DNA of 51,608 nt from Prolixibacteraceae bacterium (GTDB lineage: Bacteria; Bacteroidota; Bacteroidia; Bacteroidales; Prolixibacteraceae): NCBI GenBank assembly GCA_003457135.1, contig DMSQ01000072.1:1-51608 (forward strand). Reading direction: 5' to 3'. A program made the position numbers and the translations under genes. The notes under the pieces are model-generated. The model saw nothing but the letters and a program-made list of their open reading frames with translations, ran no database searches and was not told the origin of the DNA. Of the stretch, positions 26,474-35,751 are shown one piece after another (positions within the stretch are counted from its first letter, which is position 1; each line of letters begins with the position of its first letter).

Positions 26474-27727
26474 TTACTTTATATTATTAGCTTTGTCGGT
26501 ATAACGGATCAGAATTGAAGGACCAGGATAGTTTACTTCTAACGCATGCCCTTTCGTTTCTGAATAAATAAAAAAAGTATTATCTCCGGATTTTAAATGC
26601 TCAATAGGGACAGGAATTTCAAGAAACGCCCAGTCGTGCAATTTGCCTGGGCTTTCAGCTAACATTTTTCCGTTGATGCCAATCACGTGTACAGCGCCCT
26701 CTTCTGACTTAGCTGACCAGGTAGAGAGAACCAGATAGGCTGAGATAGCATCTGTAAGGTTGTCGGTAATAACTAAATTACATTGCTTACGCTGACCAGC
26801 TCTTACACCAAAATTTTCATTCAACTTTTCGGTTCCATATATTTTTACTATTGAGTTGGTCTGCCTCAATTTATTAAATTCAATGGGGCGCGTAAGGTAG
26901 CTTAGCCCATTTTTGGAATTTATTTTAGCAATTACTTTGATTGTACTATTTTGCTGAGGTACCCAATTGTTATTCCAGGTTACATTGTAGGGCGGGATAC
27001 TTTGTTTGCCAATTATTCTGTCCCATACTCCATTGTTAATAATATATTGCCAGCTTGCCAGATTACCATCACCATCAAGGTCGTAATCTTCGTAGTATCC
27101 AATATATTCGACTGATTCAACCAGCGATGGGTCATCAACATCTGTAGTGAACCCAACAAGATTGTATGCCATATCATTTTCTTTAACTTTTTTAATTGTG
27201 CCTTTCACATATTTCTTCAGGTCCTTATTATAATAAACCCTAACGGTGAATGAATTCAACCAGTAATGAGGCCAGTTATAACCGTAGCAAATTTGATCGC
27301 CACAAAAGAAAGTGAATTTATTTTCGCCCTTCTTCAACATTCCTGTCGGGATTTTAACCGGCCGGTTTCCGGGAATACAGCGAAAATAGCAATAAGGATT
27401 ATCAAGAGTATTGGGTTGCGGAAAGTTATTTTTTTTACTTCCGTTTACCTTAAATGTCTGATCGCTGGTGCCAATATGACCACCCCAAAAATTTAAAGCT
27501 ATTTCCGCATATACGGCATCTTTTAAATCGTCAATATCCAAGGCAACTTGTATAGAATCAAAATGGTCAAAAGCGCCTTTATACGGACTAATCATTTTTT
27601 TGTGTGAATATTCCCTGAAAACACTTTCAGGCATCAGGCTTATATCCTGCGCGTGAACGATGTTACCAAAGGATAGAGATATGAAAAGAACATTGATAGA
27701 AATACTTTTAAAAAGGAAATTTTTCAT
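26474..27727 (-). CDS. Secreted protein of unknown function (paralogue of 7962-9224)
   Basis: 417 residues with a Sec signal ending V-H-A-Q. The same motif order as in 7962-9224: W-G-G-H-I-G near 80, F-K-V-N-G, Y-C-Y-F-R-C-I-P-G-N-R, the Ca-loop-like D-Y-D-L-D-G-D-G-N, P-Y-N-V-T-W-N-N-N-W-V-P-Q, and the end motif H-A-L-E-V-N-Y-P-G-P. It is probably two beta-sandwiches with possible carbohydrate contact; the function is unknown. It lies 119 bp downstream of the ThuA-like gene and 80 bp upstream of the next secreted protein. Confidence 0.7.
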   Translation of the reverse strand: MKNFLFKSISINVLFISLSFGNIVHAQDISLMPESVFREYSHKKMISPYKGAFDHFDSIQVALDIDDLKDAVYAEIALNFWGGHIGTSDQTFKVNGSKKNNFPQPNTLDNPYCYFRCIPGNRPVKIPTGMLKKGENKFTFFCGDQICYGYNWPHYWLNSFTVRVYYNKDLKKYVKGTIKKVKENDMAYNLVGFTTDVDDPSLVESVEYIGYYEDYDLDGDGNLASWQYIINNGVWDRIIGKQSIPPYNVTWNNNWVPQQNSTIKVIAKINSKNGLSYLTRPIEFNKLRQTNSIVKIYGTEKLNENFGVRAGQRKQCNLVITDNLTDAISAYLVLSTWSAKSEEGAVHVIGINGKMLAESPGKLHDWAFLEIPVPIEHLKSGDNTFFIYSETKGHALEVNYPGPSILIRYTDKANNIK

Positions 27728-27846
27728 GAGAAAATAATTATTACTTAAACTTCAAGGTATAAAAGTTCTATTACTTCTTTTGCGAACTGATACATAGAGA
27801 CTAGGTGTCATTCAATTGAAATTATCATTCTTGCTTTTAAAACAAA

Positions 27847-28692
27847 TTATCTATAAACAGGTTCTTTCCAGTTTTCCTTACTATGATACTTACTTTCGGC
27901 AGCCCATCTAATTCCCCGTTTTACAATCTCCAGAGCTTCATGCACATTAAAAACAGCCATTACGTGTCCTAAAGAGGAATAGAAAACCCTTCCTTCTCCA
28001 TAATACTTTTTCCAGACAACAGGCAATACACATCCGTTGATCCAGGCAGCATGGGCACCTGTAAAAGTGGTAGTTGCCAAAACCTTTACGTTAGGGTCTA
28101 TATGCATATAATATTGTTCAGAATGTACATCAAAATCTTCAATGCCCTTTGTAATTAAATCTTTGTGGTTAGTGATGTGTACCCTGTAATCAATAATTCC
28201 CCCGGGATGTGCGACCCACTGTCCGCCAACCATGAATTGGTATTCAACATTGTTCCTAAATGAATCGCCCATTCCACCATGCCATCCTGCCAATCCTGTT
28301 CCATTCTTTACTGCTTTTAGCAACATTGCTTCCTGCTCCTTCGTAATTGTACCCATTGTCCAAATCTGAATAATGATATCTAAGGACTCCATCAGCTTTT
28401 CATCAAGGTATGAATCAAGAGTATCTGACACAGTCACATCAGCTCCTTCCGACCGTAACCACGGGACAAATATGTCAACTGATTGTTTAGGTTCATGTCC
28501 ATCCCAACCACCATATACATAAAGGACTTTTTTGCCCTGAAGTGATGGTCTCAACGTTTTTACACTAGAACTTGCATATAGTTGATTTGTAAGCAATAGC
28601 GAACCGGCACCAGCTACTGTCGTTGTTTTTACAAATTGTCTGCGAGATAAAAATTGCATACGCATAATGTATTTACTATTATCAAGATTCAA
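27847..28692 (-). CDS. ThuA-like (trehalose utilisation) domain protein with twin-arginine leader
   Basis: 281 residues. Tat-type leader with L-S-R-R-Q-F-V-K followed by a hydrophobic run to N-Q-L-Y-A. Starts at 28665 or 28659 (M-R-M-Q-F or M-Q-F) are also possible. The body is a ThuA domain, a glutamine-amidotransferase-like fold, with V-L-Y-V-Y-G-G-W-D-G-H-E-P, G-L-A-G-W-H-G-G-M-G-D and S-E-Q-Y-Y-M-H, and the C-terminal W-K-K-Y-Y-G-E-G-R-V-F-Y-S-S-L-G-H. The family is common next to Gfo/Idh/MocA and DUF1080 genes in sugar loci; its chemistry is not settled. It begins 14 bp after the oxidoreductase gene upstream. Confidence 0.85.
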   Translation of the reverse strand: MNLDNSKYIMRMQFLSRRQFVKTTTVAGAGSLLLTNQLYASSSVKTLRPSLQGKKVLYVYGGWDGHEPKQSVDIFVPWLRSEGADVTVSDTLDSYLDEKLMESLDIIIQIWTMGTITKEQEAMLLKAVKNGTGLAGWHGGMGDSFRNNVEYQFMVGGQWVAHPGGIIDYRVHITNHKDLITKGIEDFDVHSEQYYMHIDPNVKVLATTTFTGAHAAWINGCVLPVVWKKYYGEGRVFYSSLGHVMAVFNVHEALEIVKRGIRWAAESKYHSKENWKEPVYR

Positions 28693-28706
28693 AAAGAAAA
28701 ATATAC

Positions 28707-30008
28707 TTACAAACTATAACCTTTACGATATTCTCTCTTAAAAAACTTCTCTGCTTCCAAATCATTCACAAAGAATTGTTTTTTAGGATCCCAGTTTACA
28801 GGCCTTTGCAATTCATGGGCAATATTGCCAAGTATACATACAGTGCAAGTTCTCTGACCAGCTTCCACCGGAGCAATAGTATCTTTCCTGGAGCGCAATG
28901 AATCAATGAAGTTCACAAGGTGAGCTATCCCTGATTCATAGAGTAAGCCTTTAGTTACATCTTCATCTTTGAGAGGTAATAGAGAATCATCAGAAGCTGC
29001 ATATTTACCACGGGAAACCTCAATCCATCCTGTTGTACCCCAAAATTTAATGCCTCTTGTTTCTATGTCGTCATATGGCTGGTTAGTCATTACTACACCA
29101 TTATCATATATATAGGATAAGAATTTGGTGTCTTTATAACCAGCTGGAATAATTTTTATTGGCCCACTATTATCCATATTCAATGCCCATTGTCCGATAT
29201 CAAAATTATGCGCTCCCCAATCACATGTAAATCCACCACCTGTTTCTTTGTAATAGCGCCATCTGGCCCAGAAAGTTTCATTTTGAGGAGGATCTATCGA
29301 AATCGGTGGATTAAGCTTGGAGTTATAATGCACGTAGGGATTCGGCCCTAACCATTGATCCCAATCCAGATCAGAAGGAATCGTTTCTTTTGGTAGATTA
29401 TAAGGTGTTGGTGGCGGCCCCACGAAAGCATAAATATTTTTAAGTTCTCCCAATGCATTTTTACGCACCATATTAACAGCATGTTGAAAGTTACTGTCGG
29501 AACGCTGCTGACTACCAACTGCAAAGATCACCTTGTTTTTTCGAACAGCTGCAGCCACTTTCAAACTTTCCTCGATGGTATATGTAATAGGTTTTTCCTG
29601 ATAAATATCCTTCCCTGCCTTACAGGCATCAAGGGCAATCATAGCATGCCAATGATCAGGTGTCGCAATTACAACAGCATCAATATCTGCACGATCAAGA
29701 ATTTGACGGTAATCTTTATAAGTCTTAACTACAACTGATGCGTTTTTCGACTGATAATTCTCTTTCAAAAGTTTCTCAAACCGTTCACGCTTAATACCAT
29801 ATACATCAGCTCCTGCAACGATCTGAACTCCTGAAATTTTATTAAATCCTCTCATTAAATTAATAGCCTGCTGACCAAGCCCGATAAAACCAAGTCTGAT
29901 CACCTCATTGGCACCTACCTTATAGCTTTGCAGCAACGGAAGAACAGCTAAACCAGTTGATCCAACAAGGACTTTTTGAATAAATTTACGTCTCGAATTA
30001 CTTTTCAT
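28707..30008 (-). CDS. Gfo/Idh/MocA oxidoreductase with twin-arginine leader
   Basis: 433 residues. Tat leader S-R-R-K-F-I-Q-K-V-L-V-G-S-T-G. Rossmann motif L-G-F-I-G-L-G-Q-Q near 40, I-A-T-P-D-H-W-H-A and the catalytic-lysine motif Q-E-K-P-I-T. The bacterial C-terminal domain has T-C-D-W-G-A-H-N-F-D-I-G-Q-W-A, whose His and Asp are conserved. Tat export implies folding with bound NAD(P) in the cytoplasm and action in the periplasm, as known for glucose-fructose oxidoreductase. The likely role is oxidation of a sugar ring hydroxyl. It lies 31 bp after a secreted TIM-barrel gene and 14 bp before the ThuA gene, in one transcription unit. Confidence 0.9.
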   Translation of the reverse strand: MKSNSRRKFIQKVLVGSTGLAVLPLLQSYKVGANEVIRLGFIGLGQQAINLMRGFNKISGVQIVAGADVYGIKRERFEKLLKENYQSKNASVVVKTYKDYRQILDRADIDAVVIATPDHWHAMIALDACKAGKDIYQEKPITYTIEESLKVAAAVRKNKVIFAVGSQQRSDSNFQHAVNMVRKNALGELKNIYAFVGPPPTPYNLPKETIPSDLDWDQWLGPNPYVHYNSKLNPPISIDPPQNETFWARWRYYKETGGGFTCDWGAHNFDIGQWALNMDNSGPIKIIPAGYKDTKFLSYIYDNGVVMTNQPYDDIETRGIKFWGTTGWIEVSRGKYAASDDSLLPLKDEDVTKGLLYESGIAHLVNFIDSLRSRKDTIAPVEAGQRTCTVCILGNIAHELQRPVNWDPKKQFFVNDLEAEKFFKREYRKGYSL

Positions 30009-30039
30009 GATTTATAGTTTAATTAGTTTAATATCATAA

Positions 30040-30927
30040 TTATTTTTCATTTATGTATCGCCTTTTGTATTCCTTCCAGGTTTCCATCGATCGCGTCAGC
30101 GTTTCAATAGCATCACCTTTAAGATTATAACATTGTATTCCGATTGGCCCAGAATAGCCATTGTCTATCAGCAATTTTACAACCTGATAAGTATCGAAAG
30201 ATCCCTGGCCTAAAGGCTGTATCAGATTGTTCCACCCTAATTGTTTTGTATCGCCGTCATCAGCCCCACAAATATTTACAGCAAACAGCCAGGGTGCATA
30301 CTCTTTAACCTTACCTGCAATATCTGCTGATCCTTCGACCTTAAGCAAATGACAAAGGTTCATTGCTGCACCAAAATTCTTTCTGTCAACCAGTTTAGCC
30401 AGTTTTACACTATGGGCTAATGTTTCACAGTAAAAGGAAATATGAGGGTAGGTGCATAACTTAACGCAAAAAGTTGACGAATAATCAGAAAGATCACGTA
30501 GTATTGAAGCAACCATTTTATCGCCGGTCTCTTTATCATCTTTATAACTATTGCTGTGAAGATGAAAATAGATTACCGATCCTTTTGCAGATGCTTTAAT
30601 CATTGCTTCAATTTCATTAGCTGAAGTATTTTCAAGCTTTCCATCGGCCTCGAAATTAAGAGCCACATAATTTGCAGGCATCCCAAGACCTTCCTTATCA
30701 AGGGCATTTTTAAGTTCAAAAAACCCTTTATATCCAAATCCTTCTAATCCGTTATAACCTAATGTTTTCAATAATTTTGCCTTATCCAAGGCAGTTTTCG
30801 GCCCATTTTTGAACCCATCCATAGTGTTTTGGACATAAAACGTGTTGTTCAGCTTCTTCTTTGCACACACTGGGTCTGTAACCATTACCAGTCCGACAAT
30901 TAAGGTTACAAATAATTTAATTTTCAT
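30040..30927 (-). CDS. Secreted sugar phosphate isomerase/epimerase-type TIM-barrel protein
   Basis: 295 residues with a Sec signal (about 1-22, ending V-C-A). A single AP-endonuclease-2/xylose-isomerase-like barrel: Y-N-G-L-E-G-F-G-Y near 55, I-Y-F-H-L-H-S-N-S, A-M-N-L-C-H-L-L-K-V-E-G-S, and Y-S-G-P-I-G-I-Q-C-Y-N. Because it is exported it cannot meet cytoplasmic sugar phosphates, so action on a free or keto sugar, such as a glycoside made by the flanking exported oxidoreductases, is likelier. It lies 13 bp after one and 31 bp before another Gfo/Idh/MocA gene. Confidence 0.85.
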   Translation of the reverse strand: MKIKLFVTLIVGLVMVTDPVCAKKKLNNTFYVQNTMDGFKNGPKTALDKAKLLKTLGYNGLEGFGYKGFFELKNALDKEGLGMPANYVALNFEADGKLENTSANEIEAMIKASAKGSVIYFHLHSNSYKDDKETGDKMVASILRDLSDYSSTFCVKLCTYPHISFYCETLAHSVKLAKLVDRKNFGAAMNLCHLLKVEGSADIAGKVKEYAPWLFAVNICGADDGDTKQLGWNNLIQPLGQGSFDTYQVVKLLIDNGYSGPIGIQCYNLKGDAIETLTRSMETWKEYKRRYINEK

Positions 30928-30940
30928 TGATATAAATTTA

Positions 30941-32233
30941 TTAATATTTGTACCCCGGGCAAATTTTGCTGTAACTCCACTTTTCCCTCATCTCCCTTTT
31001 TCTGAATTTCTCGGCTTCCGGATCATTGACAAAACTCTCATTCAGAGGGTTCCACTCCACTTTACGATTGAGTTTTAAAGCGATATTTCCACAATGCAGA
31101 AGTGAACTGGTGCGATGCCCCGACTCAGCACTATAAATCGCTTTCCTTCCTGCTTTAATACTTTCCAGAAAGTTGATAAATTCGTCATTAGCAGTCGGCA
31201 AAACAACTTTCTTTTCGGTCAGATCGAGAACCTTATCATTACTTGCCGCCAATTTATTAATCCAGCCAGACGATTTCACCCACCCCTCATCACCTTCGAG
31301 CCGGATAAGGCAATTGCCACTTGCAACCCGCATAGTTACGTTATTCGCATATCTGTATTGCAAATCAAACTGATAAGCAGTATTGAAAATGCCGTCATTA
31401 TAATAAAGCGTTTCGCCGGCAGGCGTAACCTCCAAAGGTCCGGAAAACTCATTCCCGGTAACTAATTGTGCCGTATCGCAATAGTGTGCACCCCAGTCGG
31501 TCAGTAAACCTCCGGAAAAAGCGTTGTACCATCTGAAATGGTAAAAAGTACGTGAATAAATAAATGGAATTTCCGGAGCCGGACCTAGCCATAAATCGTA
31601 ATCAAGATCCTTAGGTGGAATCGTCACTTCGAGACCTTTTTTAGGCAAAAGATTGATGGGAAGTGAAATTTCGATATGCCTGAGTACACCTAATCGCCCA
31701 TTCAAAGCTATCTCAGCCATTTTGTGATAGGTAGGCAAGAATCGGTCTTCAACCGAAACCTGGTAAACCACACCTGTTTTATTGATAACATCGCACAGCA
31801 AACGACCCTCATCGATGGTCAAGGTTGGTTTTTCGCAGCAAACGTGTTTCCCTTTTAAGGCTGACATGATGGAGATCGGAACATGCCAGTGATCGGGAGT
31901 CGAAATCTGAACGGCATCTATCGATTTGTTTTCCAAGAGTTCCCTGAAATCCTGATAAACTTTACAATCTTTTGATTTGTAAGTATTATTTACCAGATTT
32001 TTCGCACTAATTGCCCTTGACATGCTAACATCGCATACGGCAACTACCCTGCACAACTCAGGATATTTCAAGTAATGACTCAGGTTTCGCCCAACTCCAT
32101 GTGAACCAACACCTATCATACCAATTGTAATAAGATTATTCGGATTCTTCCAACCGCAGCCTGAGTTCATTGGTATAATGGATGCTCCAGCAACCATTAT
32201 GCCTACATCTCTAAGAAATGTTCTTCTTTTCAT
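30941..32233 (-). CDS. Gfo/Idh/MocA oxidoreductase with Tat-type leader
   Basis: About 430 residues from the start M-K-R-R-T-F-L-R-D-V-G-I at 32233; the upstream extension to 32326 lacks leader character and was rejected. The leader has twin Arg and ends near N-S-G-C-G, so a lipobox Cys is possible. Rossmann motif I-G-M-I-G-V-G-S-H-G-V-G, I-S-T-P-D-H-W-H-V, catalytic motif C-E-K-P-T-L-T, and L-T-D-W-G-A-H-Y-C-D-T-A-Q in the second domain. It is exported like its neighbours at 28707 and 35752. A short intergenic repeat (32331-32360) lies in the 154-bp gap before it. Confidence 0.88.
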   Translation of the reverse strand: MKRRTFLRDVGIMVAGASIIPMNSGCGWKNPNNLITIGMIGVGSHGVGRNLSHYLKYPELCRVVAVCDVSMSRAISAKNLVNNTYKSKDCKVYQDFRELLENKSIDAVQISTPDHWHVPISIMSALKGKHVCCEKPTLTIDEGRLLCDVINKTGVVYQVSVEDRFLPTYHKMAEIALNGRLGVLRHIEISLPINLLPKKGLEVTIPPKDLDYDLWLGPAPEIPFIYSRTFYHFRWYNAFSGGLLTDWGAHYCDTAQLVTGNEFSGPLEVTPAGETLYYNDGIFNTAYQFDLQYRYANNVTMRVASGNCLIRLEGDEGWVKSSGWINKLAASNDKVLDLTEKKVVLPTANDEFINFLESIKAGRKAIYSAESGHRTSSLLHCGNIALKLNRKVEWNPLNESFVNDPEAEKFRKREMREKWSYSKICPGYKY

Positions 32234-32330
32234 GATTTTTATTAATTCCTTATAAACAAAGATTCTCTCAGCCAGGGATTCCATCATTTTCTCAGGTTTG
32301 GAATCCTTTCGCCACAATAAGGTCAAACCT

Positions 32331-32360
32331 GTCAGGATTAAATGGAACTCAAGACCAGAC
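32331..32360. repeat. Short intergenic repeat, copy 1
   Basis: Thirty bases matching 34389-34418 at 25 of 30 positions, sharing GTCAGG at one end and AACTCAAGACC near the other. It lies just downstream of the beta-helix gene stop. Nearby CAGGTTTG (32293-32300) and CAAACCTG (32324-32331) form an 8-bp inverted repeat. Confidence 0.55.
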
Positions 32361-32387
32361 AGCTTCTGTTAATCATACATAAATTGA

Positions 32388-34280
32388 TCACCAAACTTTC
32401 AGCTTAATCAAGCCCTTCCCCGGATTTTCAAAAGGACCAGCCGAAGGATTTGATTCTGAACGTTTTTTGCCAAAATAATCCGTGTCAATTTTCAAGGGAG
32501 TACCATCTGGATTTTCATATGCTTCATTGGCCATTTTTGCTTTTCCCAATAGTTCAGTTGTAATTAAGCTGGTTTTTAGATACACTCCTTTTAGATCAGA
32601 AGAATAAGTCAGAAATACATTGTTTCCCACCTCAACGACCTTAAATTCCGGTTTAAAATTGGAATTCTGAATGAAATTCTTTTCATCTTTAGATGGTAAT
32701 GCCCTGTCGTAATAAACATTACCTGCCTTGTATACAAGTAGTTTAGCATCATTGTAACCAACTAAACCATAATTATAATGATCCATTGTATTTGCCTCAG
32801 TACCCATACCGAGAAAAACATTATTATAATACCGGTCATCGCCCGAAACGATGGTGCAAAGTCCGGCAACTTCAGTAGAGTGTGGTAAATGATAGGGAGT
32901 AAAACGGTTTGAACCAGGCCATGTACAAATCTGACCAGCAATCAGATTATGAACAAAAGCACCACCTTCAGACTGGGTACCAATTGCTATCGGTGACAAT
33001 AAAATATTATTATCGACCAGAAATGGTCCATGATTCACTTCAAAAAACAGGTCATTCCAGGCATTATTATAAAATAAGTTCTTGGTGATACGGGTTCCCT
33101 GGGTCATCCAGTCGAACCAACAACCAAATCCAAGGTTATCATGAATACGGTTCTTTTCTATGATAGCATCAATGGCAGCATGAAACTTAATTCCACCAAT
33201 TTCGGCGCCTCCAAATTGGTTCTTCTGGTGGATATTATAAATATGGTTGTTCTCGACAATGCTAAAAGCAGCTCCCATACTCCCACATATCCCGGTCTGC
33301 TCACAATTGAAAATTTCATTATTCCGGATGATATGAGAACCAATATTCTCTTTGCTCCATCCGTTGCGGAGCGTCCGGAAAACCACCTCAATATAGTGAA
33401 TGGATCCATCCAGGCTTGGATTAGCCGACCAAACATTGTGGCCTGTACTGCGTTCTTTTCCCAAAGTTATTCCTGAACATTTTGAGTTGCTGATAATATT
33501 ATTTTCAATAATCCAGCCTTTATTCCAATGGGTGGAAATCATTCCAATCTGCTCGGCTGTTGGCGCTGCCCATTGTGTTGCTGCCTGGCTGACATGAAAG
33601 CCTTGAATTGTAAGGTAATTGATTCCCGGCTTATCCGGATAAAAACAAGTCCTTCGTGTACTGATCTCTACCAACTCCTTATTTGGATCGGATTTATGAA
33701 AGTTTGCCCAAATGCTGGTATTTTTGTCGTCACTTTCGCAATACCAGGTGTAGGTTGAGCCTTCCTGATCTTTACAATTAGCATAAGGAACCGGAATGAG
33801 TACTTTTTCCATTTTCTCCATTTCGTACAGTGATCTCCCGTTAAGAAAAACATCAGCAGTATGATTTTTACCAAAATTATCGCACCAATCGCCAAAGACC
33901 AGATCCTTGCATGAATTATAACCACCAAAGAATGAATTCGGTACGGTTACTTTCCAAACACCATCCTTCTCCTTTTTCCAGCCTGAAAGAACTTCTGAAC
34001 CTTTAATTTCAACCTTTTCTCCGGTAGCTGCCCGGTAAACAATTCGTTTCGAATCGCTTTCACCTCCCCGTGCAGGATTGATCCATTCGCGATAAGCTCC
34101 TGAATGAACGGTTATTACATCTCCAGGCTGTGCAAGCTGAGCTGCAAAATTGATGGTCTGGAATGGTTTTGAAGCAGAACCATCATTTTTATTGTTCCCA
34201 TTTACTGATACGTTATACTCTTTGGCTGAGACAAATGAAGTGATCACTACCAATAGTATCAACAATTTGACTTTTAACAT
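32388..34280 (-). CDS. Right-handed parallel beta-helix repeat protein, secreted
   Basis: 630 residues with a Sec signal (1-19). The N-terminal block Y-N-V-S-V-N-G-N-N-K-N-D-G-S-A-S-K-P-F-Q-T-I-N-F-A-A is the classic opening of secreted DUF1565/beta-helix proteins. Residues of about 215-480 carry repeated short strands with Asn ladders (I-I-E-N-N-I-I-S-N, I-I-R-N-N-E-I-F-N, I-V-E-N-N-H-I-Y-N, I-I-E-K-N-R-I-H-D, I-T-K-N-L-F-Y-N-N, L-V-D-N-N-I-L-L-S), as in pectate lyases and other polysaccharide-active helices. Catalytic residues cannot be assigned. It is probably a polysaccharide lyase, epimerase or hydrolase acting outside the inner membrane. Confidence 0.85.
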   Translation of the reverse strand: MLKVKLLILLVVITSFVSAKEYNVSVNGNNKNDGSASKPFQTINFAAQLAQPGDVITVHSGAYREWINPARGGESDSKRIVYRAATGEKVEIKGSEVLSGWKKEKDGVWKVTVPNSFFGGYNSCKDLVFGDWCDNFGKNHTADVFLNGRSLYEMEKMEKVLIPVPYANCKDQEGSTYTWYCESDDKNTSIWANFHKSDPNKELVEISTRRTCFYPDKPGINYLTIQGFHVSQAATQWAAPTAEQIGMISTHWNKGWIIENNIISNSKCSGITLGKERSTGHNVWSANPSLDGSIHYIEVVFRTLRNGWSKENIGSHIIRNNEIFNCEQTGICGSMGAAFSIVENNHIYNIHQKNQFGGAEIGGIKFHAAIDAIIEKNRIHDNLGFGCWFDWMTQGTRITKNLFYNNAWNDLFFEVNHGPFLVDNNILLSPIAIGTQSEGGAFVHNLIAGQICTWPGSNRFTPYHLPHSTEVAGLCTIVSGDDRYYNNVFLGMGTEANTMDHYNYGLVGYNDAKLLVYKAGNVYYDRALPSKDEKNFIQNSNFKPEFKVVEVGNNVFLTYSSDLKGVYLKTSLITTELLGKAKMANEAYENPDGTPLKIDTDYFGKKRSESNPSAGPFENPGKGLIKLKVW

Positions 34281-34388
34281 TTTTTTTATTTTAATATGTC
34301 TATTGAATTACATTAAATTCTCTTTTGAAGGCAATGAATTCCATCTTTTTTTTCAGGGATATAATCCATTTGTTACTCTTCGGTTTCT

Positions 34389-34418
34389 GTCAGGTTTGGA
34401 TGAAACTCAAGACCTGAC
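34389..34418. repeat. Short intergenic repeat, copy 2, with hairpin potential
   Basis: Thirty bases similar to 32331-32360. Its ends GTCAGGT and ACCTGAC are perfect complements, giving a 7-bp stem. It begins 13 bases downstream of the UroD-like gene stop on the minus strand, a place that fits a 3' RNA hairpin. Confidence 0.55.
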
Positions 34419-34431
34419 CGTGTCAATTAAC

Positions 34432-35694
34432 TCATTCCCCGTTAAACTCCTTGATTGCCTCAAGCATCGCGACAATGTTTTCAACCGGTACGTTGGCCTG
34501 GATATTATGAACCGTATTAAAAACAAATCCACCATCTTTGGCAAAGATTTCGCAATTTTCGAGCACCTGCTTCTTTACTTCAGAAGGAGTACCAAAGGAG
34601 AGCATCTTTTGCGTATCAACTCCTCCTCCCCAGAATACCAGATCTTTACCATAGGTATTTTTTAAATGACGAGGATCCATCCCTTTGGCATTGATCTGCA
34701 CGGGATTGATAATATCGAAACCTGCCTCAATAAATAAAGGCATAAAAGGCTCGACAGCTCCGCATGAGTGCTTGAAACTTTTCCATTCAGTGTTTTGATG
34801 CATCCAGTCATTCATTCGTTTATAGTAAGGAAGATACAACTCATTAAACTGATCAGGAGAGCAAAAAGTCGAGTTCTGTGTCCCAAAATCATTACCGCAA
34901 ATAAAAACGGCATCAATATTATTTCCAATTCTCTCATAAATCTTTGTAAAGTTTTCCATGGCGAGTTCCGTCTGTTTTTCGAAGATTGCATGGATATAGT
35001 CGGGACGCATAATCGTACTCATATACCATTCAGCCACATCGCGAATCCCCCTGGGGTTTTTTAGATTCATCCCTGGAACAAGTGCGATATCACCCAAAGC
35101 TGTGCCTCCCAGACTTGCAATAGTTCCTTTCCCGGATTCAGATAACGGAATGACAGTTCTTTCCCAATAATCCAGAGTCTCCTCATCAATTTGCCCAAAC
35201 TCTTCTAAATTATCCTCTGGATTAAGCTTATTCTCATCAATCGGTTCCTGCCTAATTATAGCATCGAAAAAATATCCACTTTCAGGCATCCTTGCAGAGG
35301 CAGGAACGGTTGTATCTCCTGCAGGATAGATAATTAAACTGCCATCTTCAGTTTTAGTATAATTAAAATCAACGGGAACCAGCAATTCCTGTCCCCAATT
35401 GGTGGTGAAAGGCTTCCAGTCGCACTCATTATTGGCAAATCCAAAAAGGTTACCTTTGCCGTAAGCACCAATTACATCAACACCCATCGCCTCTCTTAGC
35501 TCTTCGTCCACTTCACCTAACATTTGGAAAGGTTCGACTACTTTTACTGGACGATCTTCCAGTCCGTAATAATTTCTAAGGTTTTTCACCGACAAACAAT
35601 GGATTCCGGTAACTCCGGTTCCACCAAAATCAAGAACCAAACGCTCGGGTTGCTGATGATTCAATGTCATTTTCAGATTTTCTCTGGAATTCAT
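34432..35694 (-). CDS. Uroporphyrinogen-decarboxylase-like (MtaA/CmuA-type) protein
   Basis: 420 residues without a signal, so cytoplasmic. The UroD fold is indicated by the opening M-N-S-R-E-N-L-K-M-T-L-N-H-Q-Q-P-E-R and by F-I-C-G-N-D-F-G-T-Q-N-S-T-F-C-S-P. The Zn-binding-type motif K-H-S-C-G-A and the end block V-F-N-T-V-H-N-I-Q-A-N-V-P-V-E-N-I-V-A-M match the corrinoid-linked methyltransferase branch more than true HemE. The third metal-ligand position, Cys in MtaA, appears to be His here. HemE itself acts in heme synthesis and would be out of place. Members often sit in sugar loci with Gfo/Idh/MocA genes without a known job. It lies 57 bp after one such gene. Confidence 0.8.
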   Translation of the reverse strand: MNSRENLKMTLNHQQPERLVLDFGGTGVTGIHCLSVKNLRNYYGLEDRPVKVVEPFQMLGEVDEELREAMGVDVIGAYGKGNLFGFANNECDWKPFTTNWGQELLVPVDFNYTKTEDGSLIIYPAGDTTVPASARMPESGYFFDAIIRQEPIDENKLNPEDNLEEFGQIDEETLDYWERTVIPLSESGKGTIASLGGTALGDIALVPGMNLKNPRGIRDVAEWYMSTIMRPDYIHAIFEKQTELAMENFTKIYERIGNNIDAVFICGNDFGTQNSTFCSPDQFNELYLPYYKRMNDWMHQNTEWKSFKHSCGAVEPFMPLFIEAGFDIINPVQINAKGMDPRHLKNTYGKDLVFWGGGVDTQKMLSFGTPSEVKKQVLENCEIFAKDGGFVFNTVHNIQANVPVENIVAMLEAIKEFNGE

Positions 35695-35751
35695 GTTTTT
35701 ATATAATAAATTTTAGACCATAATAAAGATCCTTTGATGAAGATATTTCAA

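Noticed and set aside
34150..34665. 171-codon plus-strand open frame
   Set aside because: It lies over the ends of the beta-helix and UroD-like genes and their gap, on the opposite strand; its sequence is low in protein-like motifs and those genes are clearly real.
34432..35694. True uroporphyrinogen decarboxylase (hemE)
   Set aside because: The metal-ligand type motifs and the end block fit the methyltransferase-like branch, the length is greater than HemE, and no heme genes are nearby.
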